Shown piece by piece: positions 17,658 to 26,907 of a stretch of 64,000 bases of DNA. The notes under the pieces are model-generated. The model saw only the letters and a list, made by a program, of their open reading frames with translations. It was not told the origin of the DNA and did no database searches. Position 1 is the stretch's first letter, and each line of letters begins with the position of its first letter. Origin of the DNA: CAXXFQ01 sp963674475 (GTDB lineage Bacteria > Planctomycetota > Planctomycetia > Pirellulales > Thermoguttaceae); contig CAXXFQ010000019.1 of the NCBI GenBank assembly GCA_963674475.2, positions 310,001 to 374,000 of the forward strand, in the 5' to 3' direction. A program made the translations under genes and the position numbers.

Positions 17658-18782
17658 CTATCGTTGATAGATTGGCAACGTTCGATTTTCCAATTGGAGG
17701 ATCGTCAGGTTGATCGCACTAATGTAGATCGCTCCGATCGATCCCTGTCGCCAAGCGCCGTCGGGTGAGGCTTCGCTGATAATTTTTCGATAAATGCGAT
17801 CGCGATAGTCGGTCCATTCCGGGCCCCCTTCGCGATAGAGGACTTGAGCGTAATAGTAGTGGGCATAGTGCCAAAAGCCGAAGCCGCGGTTGGTCTCGTA
17901 GAGATTTTTTTTGCAGTAGCCCAAAAGTTTCGGGACGTAGTCGGAGTCGTATTGGCCCGCGTTGAACAGACAAGCAAGCGCCGCGGCCGTGATGGCCGGA
18001 CGCCCGACGCCGCGACTTTTCGTGCTGTAATAGACGCCGCCGTCCGGGGCCGTGCACCCGCGGATATAGCCGATCGCCCGCTGGATCACTTCGGCCGGAA
18101 CCGGGATTCCCGCGTTGCGGCAACTGCGCAGGCCTTGGACCTGGGTGATGGTGGTCGAGCCTTCGTCGAAGTCGCGTCCGTCTTTGGCGCTGACGTAGCC
18201 CCAGCCGCCGGCCGTGGTTTGGGCGCTGCCGGTGAAGGCGACTGCTCGGATGAGGATGTCGACGAGCTGGTCGCGCCGGTGAGGGTCTTCTTCTTCGCCG
18301 AGAACCTGCGAAAGAAAAAGCATCGAAAAACCGTGGCCGTAGGTGTACCGGTCGTTGTATGCCGGATCGCCGATCAGCCCGTTTGTTTGGCTTCTCGACC
18401 CGAGGTAGTCGATCGCCCGGCGGAGGTGGGCCGCGTATTTTCCTTGGGTCGGCGTCGAGCCTTCCGATAAGAGGGCGATCCCGGCCAAGGCGGTCATGGC
18501 GGTCGGGTATTGACCGTCGCGGGCGGCCCAGCGTCCGCTTCGGGTCTGTTGCGAGGCCAACCAGTCCAACCCTCGCGTGACGGTCCGCCGTCGTTGGACT
18601 TCCAGTGAGGTGTTGTTGGTGGCCCAGGCGGTCGAGTTGAAAATGACGAGGAGCCAGACGACGACCAAACCGGTTGAAAGACATCGGCCAATGCTTCGAA
18701 ATCCATTCACTCGGGACCCATGGTCCAGACCGGGAGTAGGACGCTTCCTCGGAATGCGACTTTGGTTATTCTCCATTTTCAT
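17658..18782 (-). CDS. Secreted prenyltransferase/squalene-cyclase-like alpha-toroid protein
   Basis: 374 residues from ATG 18782; a second ATG at 18776 is equally possible. The N-terminus has a membrane or signal segment at about residues 36-54 (LVVVWLLVIFNSTAWA). The rest is made of repeated helical units with 'QQ..G.W' and 'D.Y.TA' style motifs: GLDWLASQQTRSGRW, AQTTAGGWGYVSAKDGRDFDE, GCTAPDGGVYYS. These are the marks of the alpha-alpha toroid found in terpenoid cyclases and prenyltransferases. The acidic DxDD motif of squalene-hopene cyclases is absent, so a binding rather than cyclase role seems likelier. It overlaps the upstream PQQ gene by 17 bp and lies 66 bp before MoxR. Confidence 0.75.
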   Translation of the reverse strand: MKMENNQSRIPRKRPTPGLDHGSRVNGFRSIGRCLSTGLVVVWLLVIFNSTAWATNNTSLEVQRRRTVTRGLDWLASQQTRSGRWAARDGQYPTAMTALAGIALLSEGSTPTQGKYAAHLRRAIDYLGSRSQTNGLIGDPAYNDRYTYGHGFSMLFLSQVLGEEEDPHRRDQLVDILIRAVAFTGSAQTTAGGWGYVSAKDGRDFDEGSTTITQVQGLRSCRNAGIPVPAEVIQRAIGYIRGCTAPDGGVYYSTKSRGVGRPAITAAALACLFNAGQYDSDYVPKLLGYCKKNLYETNRGFGFWHYAHYYYAQVLYREGGPEWTDYRDRIYRKIISEASPDGAWRQGSIGAIYISAINLTILQLENRTLPIYQR

Positions 18783-21700
18783 CGTCCTCCTCGTCGGGGT
18801 CGGTCGATTGAATCAAGAGATCTCTTCCTGTTCGAAGGATCGCTCTCCAGGTCGGCGGAAGGGCCTTTTCCAAAAGGTCCAATCGGGAATCGGCGGAGGT
18901 GTTTTTCGGAGTCGGTTCCCTTTCTTCTTCCGGGATCGGTTCGTCGGTGAACGTTAGCGTCACGCGACGACCGGCCATCTGAAGATAGACTTGACGGGCC
19001 GCCGGATCGCCGAGGACACGGAGGGAGGGGATATTGATCTCTCCCGGAGGAAGCGTTTCATCGTATAAACGTCGGCCGGTTCGACGGTCGAGAATCAAGA
19101 TCGAGATGGTTCGCTGTTGCTTTTGTTTTGATTTGATTCTTTTCATCGAAGCGAAGGTCAGGACCGGCAGCTTCGAAGGTTGCTGGAGGAGTAGGTGCTG
19201 ATTGGTTACGACCACCCCTTCGGGCCGATCGGTCCAAACCGGTTTCCCCTCGTGATCGAAGAGGTAAACGCGTCCGTTTTCGAACGATTTGAAGACGGTT
19301 CCCACGATCGGTCGCGGTACCCAGCCAGGGTTGCTAAGGCGCGGCTTCGAGGAATTGACCAACAAGAGGTACTGTCGATCAATCGCATAGAGAGCGATTT
19401 CCTTGAGCCTTTTGTTCGCTTTGAGACGGGTTTCGCACAAGATCTTTCCGTTCTCCGCACAAACCAATTGGAATCGGCCTGACGGTTCCAGGATGGCGAT
19501 TGCCCGGTCGTCGGCGATCGCCCATCGGCTTTTGATGTCGATCGGGATCGGCGTCCAGCGGGGTCGGCCGGTTGCCGGGTCCACGAGCGCCAGTTTGGTT
19601 TTAAGCGTTTTCGGATCCAACTGGAAGGTGAGAAGTCCTTGTCGAAGTATGCCGAGCGTTTTTTTTCTCTGAAGCAAATCGGCCGTTTCTCGTTCGATAG
19701 GTCGGCCTTCGAGCGAGTCGAAAATCTTGAGCGTCCCGTCCTTTTTTAAGGTGAAGCACCGTTCGCTATCCCCGAACCAGCCCTCGGACGTCTCCGTGTA
19801 ATGGGCCCAGGTCGGTTTTCCCGTGAGGGGATCCAACGTGATGAGACGCGGGCCGCGTTGGTAACACAAAAGCCGACCGGTGAAAAGTCGAATCTGGTTT
19901 GACGTGTTCGAATGGAGAAGCAAGTTCCCCAGGGTGCGAGACGTGTTGGGCGAAATGGAATCGTCGAGCTCGATAGGTTGGTTCAGATCGCGTTGCCAAA
20001 GGACGCGAGGACCGGACCCTTTTTTGCCCAACGCGTCGATCGCGACCATTTGCGACCCGAAGCAGATCATCGCCAGATGACCGGCGGTCATGACGCGACC
20101 ACGCCGGTGGATGGATAATTTGCGTCGATCCCCGTTGGCTTTCTTTAAACTCAAACACCAAAGTGGGCGACCGAATCGGTTTTCGAGGACGATCTCTTGG
20201 TTGGGCTGATAGACCCGAAACGTTCGGCCTTCGAAAAACGGGGACGGCTTCCCTTCGATCGGCAAGGTGTACCAACCGGTCGTCTTTTTGGAGTGTGGTT
20301 TTTTGAGTTCGGAAGACGTTACGACGACTCGACCAAGTGGCCAAGCGGATCGGGCGATTGCCAAGTGTTTTTTCACCGGAGCCTCGTCCGGAATCGCTTC
20401 GAGCCGCTGCCGGACCGTTTTCTCATGGCCGTTCGGGCCGGTCGACGTGTGACGGAGCAGCGGTTCATAACAAAGGGCCGCTTCTTTCGGGTGACCGGCT
20501 TCGGTCAAAAGCTGTCCGAGGAAAATTCGAGCGTGTCCGGACCGCTTCGGGTCGGAGGAGTTGAGCTCGGGCAGAAGACGCCATTCGGCTTCGAGGTAAT
20601 TGCCCGACTGCCAGAGTTTTTCAATCAGTTTGCGCTTTTGATTTTCTATCGAGGGCAAGCCTGTCCCGAGCGAGTCGAATCGTTTCCAGGTCACAAGATT
20701 GTCCGCTTCGATCGCCCGATTGACGGTCGAGGCGATTTGCTGATCCAACGAACCGATCTCCTTCGACGCGCCGAATTGAATCAACGTTGACAGCCGGGCC
20801 TGCAGCCAGCGGTCGAATTGAACCTGGTGTCCCGGGGAGACCGAAATTAGGTCATCCGATTTCGTTTCGGTCTGGATCAGCTCCAGACAGGTCTTGGCCA
20901 TCGGGGTCCAGGCCTGGGCTTTTTCATATCCCTCGACCAGAAGGCGAAGATAGGTCGTCCGGTTTTCCGGCGTGTCGAGAAGCGGTTCGAGTTGTCCGAT
21001 TCGTTTCGAGACGTTCGTAAAATCTTTTCGAAGCCCGTCGAACATCGCTTCGCGCAGGCGGACTTTTGCCGCAAGGGTCGGGGATAAATGGTAGGACCGG
21101 AGCATCGCGTCGATTGCCGGATCGAGTTTTCCCTGTTGTGCCAATAAGACCCCTTGCCAGAGCAACGCCGCCGCGTCATCCGGATGACGGGCCAATCGTT
21201 TTCGGAGTTTCGTTTGCAGTGGGCGAAGTTGATAGAAGGCGTCCAGCGAACGGAGCGAAACGGAATAGATCCGATCGCCGTGGCAAAGGAGGTTTCCCGG
21301 TTCGACTCCTTGCTGGGGGCCGATTTTTTGGACGACCTGTCCGGCTGTCGTGTCGAGCTTCAGGATTTCTCCCGAATCCAACGGTAGGCAATACTGGCTG
21401 CCAGTCAAAAAACCGGTTCCGCTGGGCGAGGCCGTTTTGGGTAACGGGCAGATCCAGCCCCCTTTGGACTCTCCGTTTTCGGCATCAAGGGCTCGGACTT
21501 GATGGGGGCCGACCAAAATGACCTTGCCCGCCTCAACGCCGGCGAGAAAAAGGTCGTCTTGCCGATCGGACTTCCAGACCGGTTTTCCCGTGGTCAATTC
21601 GAGGCAGTGGATCGACGATCCGTCCGGCGGCATGAAGAAGACCCGTCCCTGTTCGACGATCGGCTCGGCGGCCGGGTGGGGAAAAAGGTCTTTTGAGGGG

Positions 21701-23508
21701 TTGCGTCTCGACCTTCTTCGAAGCGGCCCGGCTTCAGTGTTGGCGTTTTCGAACTGGTAGGCCCAAAGCAACGACTGGGTCGTCGATTCGATCGCGACCA
21801 TCACGTCGACGCCGGTGGGGCAGACCACGATCCCGTCGGCCCAAGCGGGCGAAAAGGCCCGATTCCGGCGGGATAGATTTTTTTGCGCGGTCGACTCGGC
21901 GAGAACGAGTGGTTGGTCACTTCTGGTTTTTCCGGTGGCCGGATCGAGCGTCATAAGTCGGATTTCACCGTCTCGTTCAACCAGTTGATAGAGGTTTCCT
22001 TGGACCGGCAACGGGGGGCCGAGAAAGAAACTTCCTGCCGCTGGATGTTCGGAGTTCTTTGGATCGTCGTTTAAATCCCAGACGAGTTTTCCCGTGCCAA
22101 GGTCGTGCGCGGCCAATCGGTTGGTCGGAGTGCGTTTTTCTTGGTTGAGTTTTACTCCCGGTTTCATCTGGAGAAGACGATGCTCGAACCGTCCGAGCGG
22201 ACTTAAGTCTTCGATCGAATAGACGCGTTGGTCATCGGCCGAGAGCGAACCGTAGAGCGTGTCGGACCAGAGCCGAGTAATCAGCCAATTGGCCCATTGA
22301 AGCGGTTGAATGCGAGTACGCGCCTGGGCCACGCCGAGGGGCCGGTTGTTTTTGGAAAGCCGGTTGTTTTTGGAAAGGAAGTCGAACGGATCGTCAACCG
22401 CCACTTCCCAGACCCGTTTGCCGGTTGGCAAGTCGATCGCCGTGAGCGTTCGAAGGTTTCGAGTCAAAAGGGTTTGGCCGACGATCAAGGGTTGGAATCC
22501 CGACGCATAAGGTTGACCGGACGTTTTGGTTTCAAGCTGTTTTTTTCGGATCGCCTCTTCCAACAGCGGATGGTCGGTCAAAGGGATGCTCCAGATCCGA
22601 CTCAACAGCGGCAGATCTCCCTCGACGTTGACCTGTCGCGACGGCGCTCCGCCAACCATGGTCCATTGGGCGATTTTTTCGATCGGCGAAGAGAGGACGG
22701 GAATTTCAAGATGGTCCAAGGCCGCTTCCGGTGGAATCGGGGTCCCCGCTTCGTCGTGAAAGAGGGAAAGCGTTTGGTTGCCCAAAGCAATTGAAACTTG
22801 ACCCTGCGTTTCGCGAAGCATTTTCAACGTGGCAATCGCTCGGTCCGGGTGTCCGGCCCGTTTCTGACTCGCGGCCAACAGTATCGAAAGGAGCGGTTCG
22901 AAACGGTCGTGGGCGCCGGGTTGGTTTCGCAAACGTTCGAAGAACAACGCGGCAAGGTAAGGTTGGCTCCGGTCGAGATAGACGCGTCCCAGCAGAAACG
23001 CCGCTTCGTAGCCCGCCTCGGTATGGTAAAACGTTTTGACCACCTTCGCCAACGCGGCGGGGTCGTTTGACTGGATCGCACGGGTCAGTTCGTTTTGTGC
23101 TTCGGCGCCGTAAAGCAGATCGAACGACCGAAGTCCTTCCGGAGGCATTGAAGCAATCAGGCGTCGCGCTTTCGCCTTGAGACTATGGCTGACCGGGCTG
23201 CCCGGTTCGGGCGGAAGGAACGTGTCATGGGGATCTTGGAGGATCGCGCCGAGATGGTGGGCCGCCTCGCCGAAACGGCCGCTTTTCATGAGACGCTCGG
23301 CACTGGCGAGCTGTTGAGTCAAGTTTCGATTGGGGATCGAGAAAGGGTTGCCGACCAACGGGTCTTTCGCAACTTTCGTCGAGGGGGGCGCGTCGGCCAT
23401 CGTCGTGCACGCAGTGCCGAAGACGATCAGAACCCCAAACGCCACGCGCAGGCTTTTCCGAAGGTATTGCCCTGCGGAAGGCGGCGATTTTGAGGTGCGG
23501 TTCGTCAA
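18766..23508 (-). CDS. Giant secreted PQQ-like beta-propeller and TPR protein
   Basis: 1580 residues from a TTG at 23508, the first usable start in frame; a GTG about 25 codons later is an alternative. A signal peptide covers about residues 16-40. Residues of about 55-250 are helical and TPR-like (SAERLMKSGRFGEAAHHLGA). Residues of about 270-760 and again about 1130-1480 have repeated PQQ-type blade motifs (LTAIDLPTGKRVWEV, HDLGTGKLVWDL, LELTTGKPVWKS, LDPLTGKPTWA), so it should fold as two eight-bladed-type propellers separated by a TPR-rich stretch (about 770-1080). It carries an internal LSKNNR duplication. No catalytic residues are seen; it may be a scaffold at the head of the MoxR/VWA gene run. 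Confidence 0.8.
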   Translation of the reverse strand: MTNRTSKSPPSAGQYLRKSLRVAFGVLIVFGTACTTMADAPPSTKVAKDPLVGNPFSIPNRNLTQQLASAERLMKSGRFGEAAHHLGAILQDPHDTFLPPEPGSPVSHSLKAKARRLIASMPPEGLRSFDLLYGAEAQNELTRAIQSNDPAALAKVVKTFYHTEAGYEAAFLLGRVYLDRSQPYLAALFFERLRNQPGAHDRFEPLLSILLAASQKRAGHPDRAIATLKMLRETQGQVSIALGNQTLSLFHDEAGTPIPPEAALDHLEIPVLSSPIEKIAQWTMVGGAPSRQVNVEGDLPLLSRIWSIPLTDHPLLEEAIRKKQLETKTSGQPYASGFQPLIVGQTLLTRNLRTLTAIDLPTGKRVWEVAVDDPFDFLSKNNRLSKNNRPLGVAQARTRIQPLQWANWLITRLWSDTLYGSLSADDQRVYSIEDLSPLGRFEHRLLQMKPGVKLNQEKRTPTNRLAAHDLGTGKLVWDLNDDPKNSEHPAAGSFFLGPPLPVQGNLYQLVERDGEIRLMTLDPATGKTRSDQPLVLAESTAQKNLSRRNRAFSPAWADGIVVCPTGVDVMVAIESTTQSLLWAYQFENANTEAGPLRRRSRRNPSKDLFPHPAAEPIVEQGRVFFMPPDGSSIHCLELTTGKPVWKSDRQDDLFLAGVEAGKVILVGPHQVRALDAENGESKGGWICPLPKTASPSGTGFLTGSQYCLPLDSGEILKLDTTAGQVVQKIGPQQGVEPGNLLCHGDRIYSVSLRSLDAFYQLRPLQTKLRKRLARHPDDAAALLWQGVLLAQQGKLDPAIDAMLRSYHLSPTLAAKVRLREAMFDGLRKDFTNVSKRIGQLEPLLDTPENRTTYLRLLVEGYEKAQAWTPMAKTCLELIQTETKSDDLISVSPGHQVQFDRWLQARLSTLIQFGASKEIGSLDQQIASTVNRAIEADNLVTWKRFDSLGTGLPSIENQKRKLIEKLWQSGNYLEAEWRLLPELNSSDPKRSGHARIFLGQLLTEAGHPKEAALCYEPLLRHTSTGPNGHEKTVRQRLEAIPDEAPVKKHLAIARSAWPLGRVVVTSSELKKPHSKKTTGWYTLPIEGKPSPFFEGRTFRVYQPNQEIVLENRFGRPLWCLSLKKANGDRRKLSIHRRGRVMTAGHLAMICFGSQMVAIDALGKKGSGPRVLWQRDLNQPIELDDSISPNTSRTLGNLLLHSNTSNQIRLFTGRLLCYQRGPRLITLDPLTGKPTWAHYTETSEGWFGDSERCFTLKKDGTLKIFDSLEGRPIERETADLLQRKKTLGILRQGLLTFQLDPKTLKTKLALVDPATGRPRWTPIPIDIKSRWAIADDRAIAILEPSGRFQLVCAENGKILCETRLKANKRLKEIALYAIDRQYLLLVNSSKPRLSNPGWVPRPIVGTVFKSFENGRVYLFDHEGKPVWTDRPEGVVVTNQHLLLQQPSKLPVLTFASMKRIKSKQKQQRTISILILDRRTGRRLYDETLPPGEINIPSLRVLGDPAARQVYLQMAGRRVTLTFTDEPIPEEEREPTPKNTSADSRLDLLEKALPPTWRAILRTGRDLLIQSTDPDEEDDENGE

Positions 23509-24432
23509 GGCGGATTGGTCTTTCTGTCGTCTTCAAACGAGTCAATTTTCAGAGCGTCAAAGAGGCCGTTTGGAAGCGGTCGGCGTTCGTTCGAGAAAAC
23601 CGTTTTGGGAACCGTTGCCGCAGCCTGGAATCGTTACGCCGGTAAAAAACCGAGGTAGGAGATGAATAAATCATTTTAAAACCGCATCCAAAAAACCAAA
23701 AACTCCTTCGCTTTTTTATTGAAAAAGTTCGGTTGAAAAATGGGAAATTTTGTTCACATGGCTTTGCCCGCACGACTTTCTTGGTCTACCCTTATTTGGT
23801 CGGTTTTTTGGCACCGTTGCGGATCGTGAGAACCGCGTTTTAAAAAATAGCTTTCTGAGCGGCGTGAGCAACCATTTTTCCATGCGAAGCGGCCGCAAAA
23901 GAAGTGGCCCCTTTCCATTTTTTCATTATACCCGACCTAGGCCTGAAAACCGCCTGAAATGTCGTGCGGAGAGGGGAAGTGGCGCCGCGTTATTCCCTAA
24001 AGGAGGGGGTGGTTTCAAACCGCTCGTTTCCGCCGTTTGTCGGCCTTTCCGAGCAGGGGTGAGTGACCTTGAAACACGCAAAAAACGCCCTTTCACAGAA
24101 ATAAATTCGAAAAATGCTCTAAAAAAAGGGGGAAAACTGTTGTTCGAGGCGGTTTTTTCCCGAAATTTTAAGGGTTTGATGCGTTTTACGGGTTGCAATG
24201 GCAGTCCGGAAATTATCAAATGCGACCAAGAAAACCTTTCCGCAGATTTTGCGGAATTTTTGAGAGACGCTTTCCAAAGGGTTCACCGGTTCCCGTTTTT
24301 TGGGTTCCCCTCTTAGTTATCCACAAGAGGAGATTCCTTTTGACGGCCGCTTCGGACAGGAAATCGCTCTAAAAAAGTGGGACGGACCCATGAGATTGTC
24401 AATCGTGTAAGCTCGTATGGAGAATGATGAGC
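23509..24432. other. Intergenic region without a convincing gene
   Basis: About 920 bases between the divergent PQQ-protein and HU-like genes. Open frames here have odd composition and no recognisable domain. The only structured element I can point to is an orphan intrinsic terminator at 24238-24261. The 3' part must contain the promoter of the HU-like gene, but no clear -35/-10 pair stands out. Confidence 0.5.
24238..24261 (+). terminator. Orphan intrinsic terminator
   Basis: TTCCGCA (24238-24244) and TGCGGAA (24250-24256) form a perfect 7-bp stem with a 5-base loop, followed by TTTTT. No forward gene precedes it, so it may end an unannotated small transcript. Confidence 0.5.
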
Positions 24433-24774
24433 ATGGCCAAGAAAAAGAAGGCTGCTGCGGTCACTAAAAAACCGCCTACCAAAACGGAAATTTTGACCAA
24501 CATCGCCGCAGCGACCGGTCTGACTAAAAAGGATGTTGGTGCGGTATTCGATTCCCTGGCGGCCGAGATCAAGAAGAGTCTGAGCCCTCGCGGCGCCGGC
24601 GCCTTCGCCATTCCCGGTCTCTTGAAGGTCGAAAAGAAAAAGGTTCCCGCTCGCCCGGCGAAGAAGAACGTTCCGAATCCGTTCAAGCCCGGCGAAATGA
24701 TGGACGTCAAAGCGCGACCCGCCTACAACAAGATCAAGGTGCGACCGCTGAAGGGTCTCAAAGACATGGCCTAG
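24433..24774 (+). CDS. HU/IHF-family histone-like DNA-binding protein
   Basis: 113 residues starting at ATG 24433. Two earlier in-frame ATGs (24424, 24427) are too close to the GGAG at 24419-24422, whereas 24433 is 10 bases from it, so it is preferred. The first 15 residues are Lys/Ala-rich (MAKKKKAAAVTKK), resembling the basic tails of planctomycete HU-like proteins. The HU core follows: TKTEILTNIAAATGLTKKDV, then LSPRGAGAFAIPGLLKV, and NPFKPGEMMDV in the DNA-binding arm region. It should bind DNA non-specifically and shape the nucleoid. Two consecutive hairpin terminators lie downstream. Confidence 0.88.
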   Translation: MAKKKKAAAVTKKPPTKTEILTNIAAATGLTKKDVGAVFDSLAAEIKKSLSPRGAGAFAIPGLLKVEKKKVPARPAKKNVPNPFKPGEMMDVKARPAYNKIKVRPLKGLKDMA

Positions 24775-24870
24775 AGACGGTTGACTCGATGTGAGACAGT
24801 TGTCATGGATTTTCCTTAATCAAAAGGGAAAATCGCGTGCCGCTTTATCACAAGAGAAAAGCGAAAACGA

Positions 24871-24927
24871 AACGAGGACGGTCGGAAGCCTTACTGAAAA
24901 ATGCTTCCCGCTCGCCCTCGTTTTTTT
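24871..24927 (+). terminator. Compound hairpin terminator, copy 1, after the HU-like gene
   Basis: Outer stem AACGAGG (24871-24877) pairs with CCTCGTT (24916-24922), inner stem GGAAGC (24884-24889) with GCTTCC (24903-24908), followed by a run of seven T from 24921. Confidence 0.75.
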
Positions 24928-24948
24928 GTAGGTCAAAGCAAAACAAAG

Positions 24949-25002
24949 CGAGGACGGTTGGAAGCCTTACTGAAAAACGCTTCTCGCACGCCCTCGTTTT
25001 TT
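24949..25002 (+). terminator. Compound hairpin terminator, copy 2, after the HU-like gene
   Basis: A near-identical copy displaced by 76 bp: CGAGG (24949-24953) with CCTCG (24992-24996) and GGAAGC (24960-24965) with GCTTCT (24979-24984), then a T-run. The paired arms are kept while loop and flank bases differ slightly. Confidence 0.7.
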
Positions 25003-25091
25003 CTTTTCTTGCCAAGAGCCAATCCGGGGTTGATCGAATCGGCTTTATCGGATGGCCTTTTTTAACGGGCTACCAGGACGCCAAAGGTTTT

Positions 25092-26150
25092 TTACGGAAT
25101 GAAATTCGTTTCCGCCGTTACCGCTTCGGCGAAGCGGGCCAAGAGGTCGGCTGCCCGATCGATATCGGTTAAATCGATCACCTCCACCGGTGAGTGCATG
25201 TACCGGTTTGGGATACTCACCAGACCGGTGGCGACGCCCGCGCGACTAACCTGAATCGCGTTAGCGTCGGTTCCGGTCGCTCGTCCGGCGGCGGCCAACT
25301 GGTAGTCGATCTTATTCTCATCCGCCGTGTCAATGAGCATGTCGACGACCTTCGGGTTGAAATTGGGACCGCGGGAGACGACCGGTCCTTTTCCAAGTTT
25401 GATATCCCCTTCGACCTTCTTGTCGATGGTGGGGCAATCGGTCGAAAAAGTGACGTCGACGGCGATGGCCACTTGCGGATCGATGCCGAACGCGCTGGTT
25501 CGGGCGCCGCGAAGTCCTATTTCCTCTTGAACGGTTGCCACGGCGTAGAGGCCACAGCCGAGCTTTTCGGCGTTGGCACGTCGGAGCGCTTCGAAGACGA
25601 CCCAGACGCCGCATTTATCGTCCATGCCGGGTGATGCAACTCGGCCGTCGAGCAACTCGCGATAGCCCAGTTCGACCGTGGCGGAATCGCCGATGCGGAT
25701 TCGCCGTTCGGCTTCTTCCCGATTGGGCGCGCCGATGTCGATCCAGAGTTCCTTGAATTTGACGACTCGCTTTCGTTCTTCCTCTTCGAGCAGATGGATC
25801 GGCTTGCGAGCGATCACCCCGGCGAGTGGCCCGTCTTTGGTCCACACCGTGACTCGCTGACCGACGAGGACCTGCGGGTCCCAGCCGCCGATCGGTCCGG
25901 GATAAAGATAGCCATCGTCGTCGATGTACTGGATGATCATGCCGATCTGGTCGCAGTGCCCGGCCATCATGATCTTGATCGGCGCGTCGGGGTTTTTGAT
26001 TGCCATGACATTGCCGTGGACGTCGGTGCGGATCTCGTCGGCAAACGTTTCGGCATACTGGCGGACCTCTTCTTGGACGCGGGCTTCGTATCCTGAAGGG
26101 CTGGGGATTTCCAAGATCGTCTGGAAAAATTTTAAGGCGTTCTCTTGCAT
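25092..26150 (-). CDS. M42 family metallopeptidase (glutamyl/deblocking aminopeptidase type)
   Basis: 352 residues from ATG 26150; an upstream GTG at 26162 would add four. The metal-binding and catalytic features of the M42 family are visible: MAGHCDQIGM (His), SPGMDDKCGVW (bridging Asp), TVQEEIGLRGA (catalytic Glu plus metal Glu), AIAVDVTFSTDCP (Asp) and NRYMHSPVEVIDL (His). These bind two metal ions, usually Zn or Co. M42 enzymes are cytosolic, form large tetrahedral dodecamers and trim N-terminal residues from short peptides. Length is normal. It seems to be a single-gene unit, with a terminator of the preceding reverse-strand gene upstream. Confidence 0.92.
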   Translation of the reverse strand: MQENALKFFQTILEIPSPSGYEARVQEEVRQYAETFADEIRTDVHGNVMAIKNPDAPIKIMMAGHCDQIGMIIQYIDDDGYLYPGPIGGWDPQVLVGQRVTVWTKDGPLAGVIARKPIHLLEEEERKRVVKFKELWIDIGAPNREEAERRIRIGDSATVELGYRELLDGRVASPGMDDKCGVWVVFEALRRANAEKLGCGLYAVATVQEEIGLRGARTSAFGIDPQVAIAVDVTFSTDCPTIDKKVEGDIKLGKGPVVSRGPNFNPKVVDMLIDTADENKIDYQLAAAGRATGTDANAIQVSRAGVATGLVSIPNRYMHSPVEVIDLTDIDRAADLLARFAEAVTAETNFIP

Positions 26151-26315
26151 CGTTCGGTACACGTTGGTTAAAAGGAGGGTGGGGAGAAGCTCTTTCCGAC
26201 AAAGGAAAAAACGACGCGCTCCGCCACAGGAAAATTTTTTAAAAAAATTGATCGCTTCTTCTTTAGTCGGCCGTTCGGGGTGAAGTTCGCCAAACGGTCG
26301 TCAAGAAAAGAGTAA

Positions 26316-26345
26316 GACGGACCGGATTCGCTGTCCCGGCCCGCC
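26316..26345 (-). terminator. Hairpin terminator after the DUF3467 gene
   Basis: GACGGACCGG (26316-26325) and CCGGCCCGCC (26336-26345) form a 10-bp stem with two G-U pairs and a 10-base loop; on the reverse strand a T-rich tract follows. Confidence 0.5.
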
Positions 26346-26396
26346 TTGTTATTTTATCTTATCGATTTTTTCCGCAAAGTCGAGGTGACGCTCGAA

Positions 26397-26792
26397 TTAT
26401 TCGGCCGCTTCGGCTTCCGGAGTCGATTCGGGAGCTTTTTCTGCGGGGGCTGCCGGGGCCGACTGGCGAATCGCCGGGTTAACCCGTTTTTGGACGTTGG
26501 TTTCCAGGACGCCAAAGGTCGCCTCTTGCCGTTGGATGGTCATTTGCAGAGCGTGCATCATCCGTTTGGCGGTGTAAAAATTGAGGATCAATCGCTGATC
26601 GACGGAAACCGGCTCGGTCGGAACGCCGAACGGTTGGGAATTCAGCCCGAAATCGAGGATCAATTCTTCCGGCGTTCCGGTGACGCGGCAAAAGTTGGCG
26701 TACGCGGAGTGCGCCTTTGAATCGTCGATTTGGATCTGGGGACGAGCAGCCTGCGGGGCATCTTGGGTAGCTTGGTTTTCGGTGTCGGCCAC
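26397..26792 (-). CDS. DUF3467 domain-containing protein
   Basis: 131 residues starting at GTG 26792. The start is decided by a strong AAAGGAG placed 6 bases upstream. Residues of about 20-85 match DUF3467: QIQIDDSKAHSAYANFCRV, a TPEELILDFG element and RLILNFYTAKRMMHALQMTI. The C-terminal 40 residues are Ala/Pro/Glu-rich and probably disordered. The family consists of small proteins of unknown function; in this context it stands alone, about 250 bp upstream of the M42 peptidase, with a terminator between them. The structural theme (alternating strands and one helix) suggests a small adaptor; nothing more can be said. Confidence 0.85.
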   Translation of the reverse strand: MADTENQATQDAPQAARPQIQIDDSKAHSAYANFCRVTGTPEELILDFGLNSQPFGVPTEPVSVDQRLILNFYTAKRMMHALQMTIQRQEATFGVLETNVQKRVNPAIRQSAPAAPAEKAPESTPEAEAAE

Positions 26793-26907
26793 GGTGCGCT
26801 CCTTTACAAAGGAATCCAGTACTATTGAAGATGAAAAAGTTTTCCTCTCGGAAATCGAAGACGGTCCTCCCCCTTTTTTCTGACCAGAGTTCCTGAACCT
26901 GTGGTGC

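Noticed and set aside
23750..24316. 188-residue forward frame in the PQQ-HU gap
   Set aside because: Composition is Phe/Arg/Lys/Gly-rich like non-coding DNA, there is no Shine-Dalgarno sequence or domain, and it runs across the terminator hairpin at 24238.
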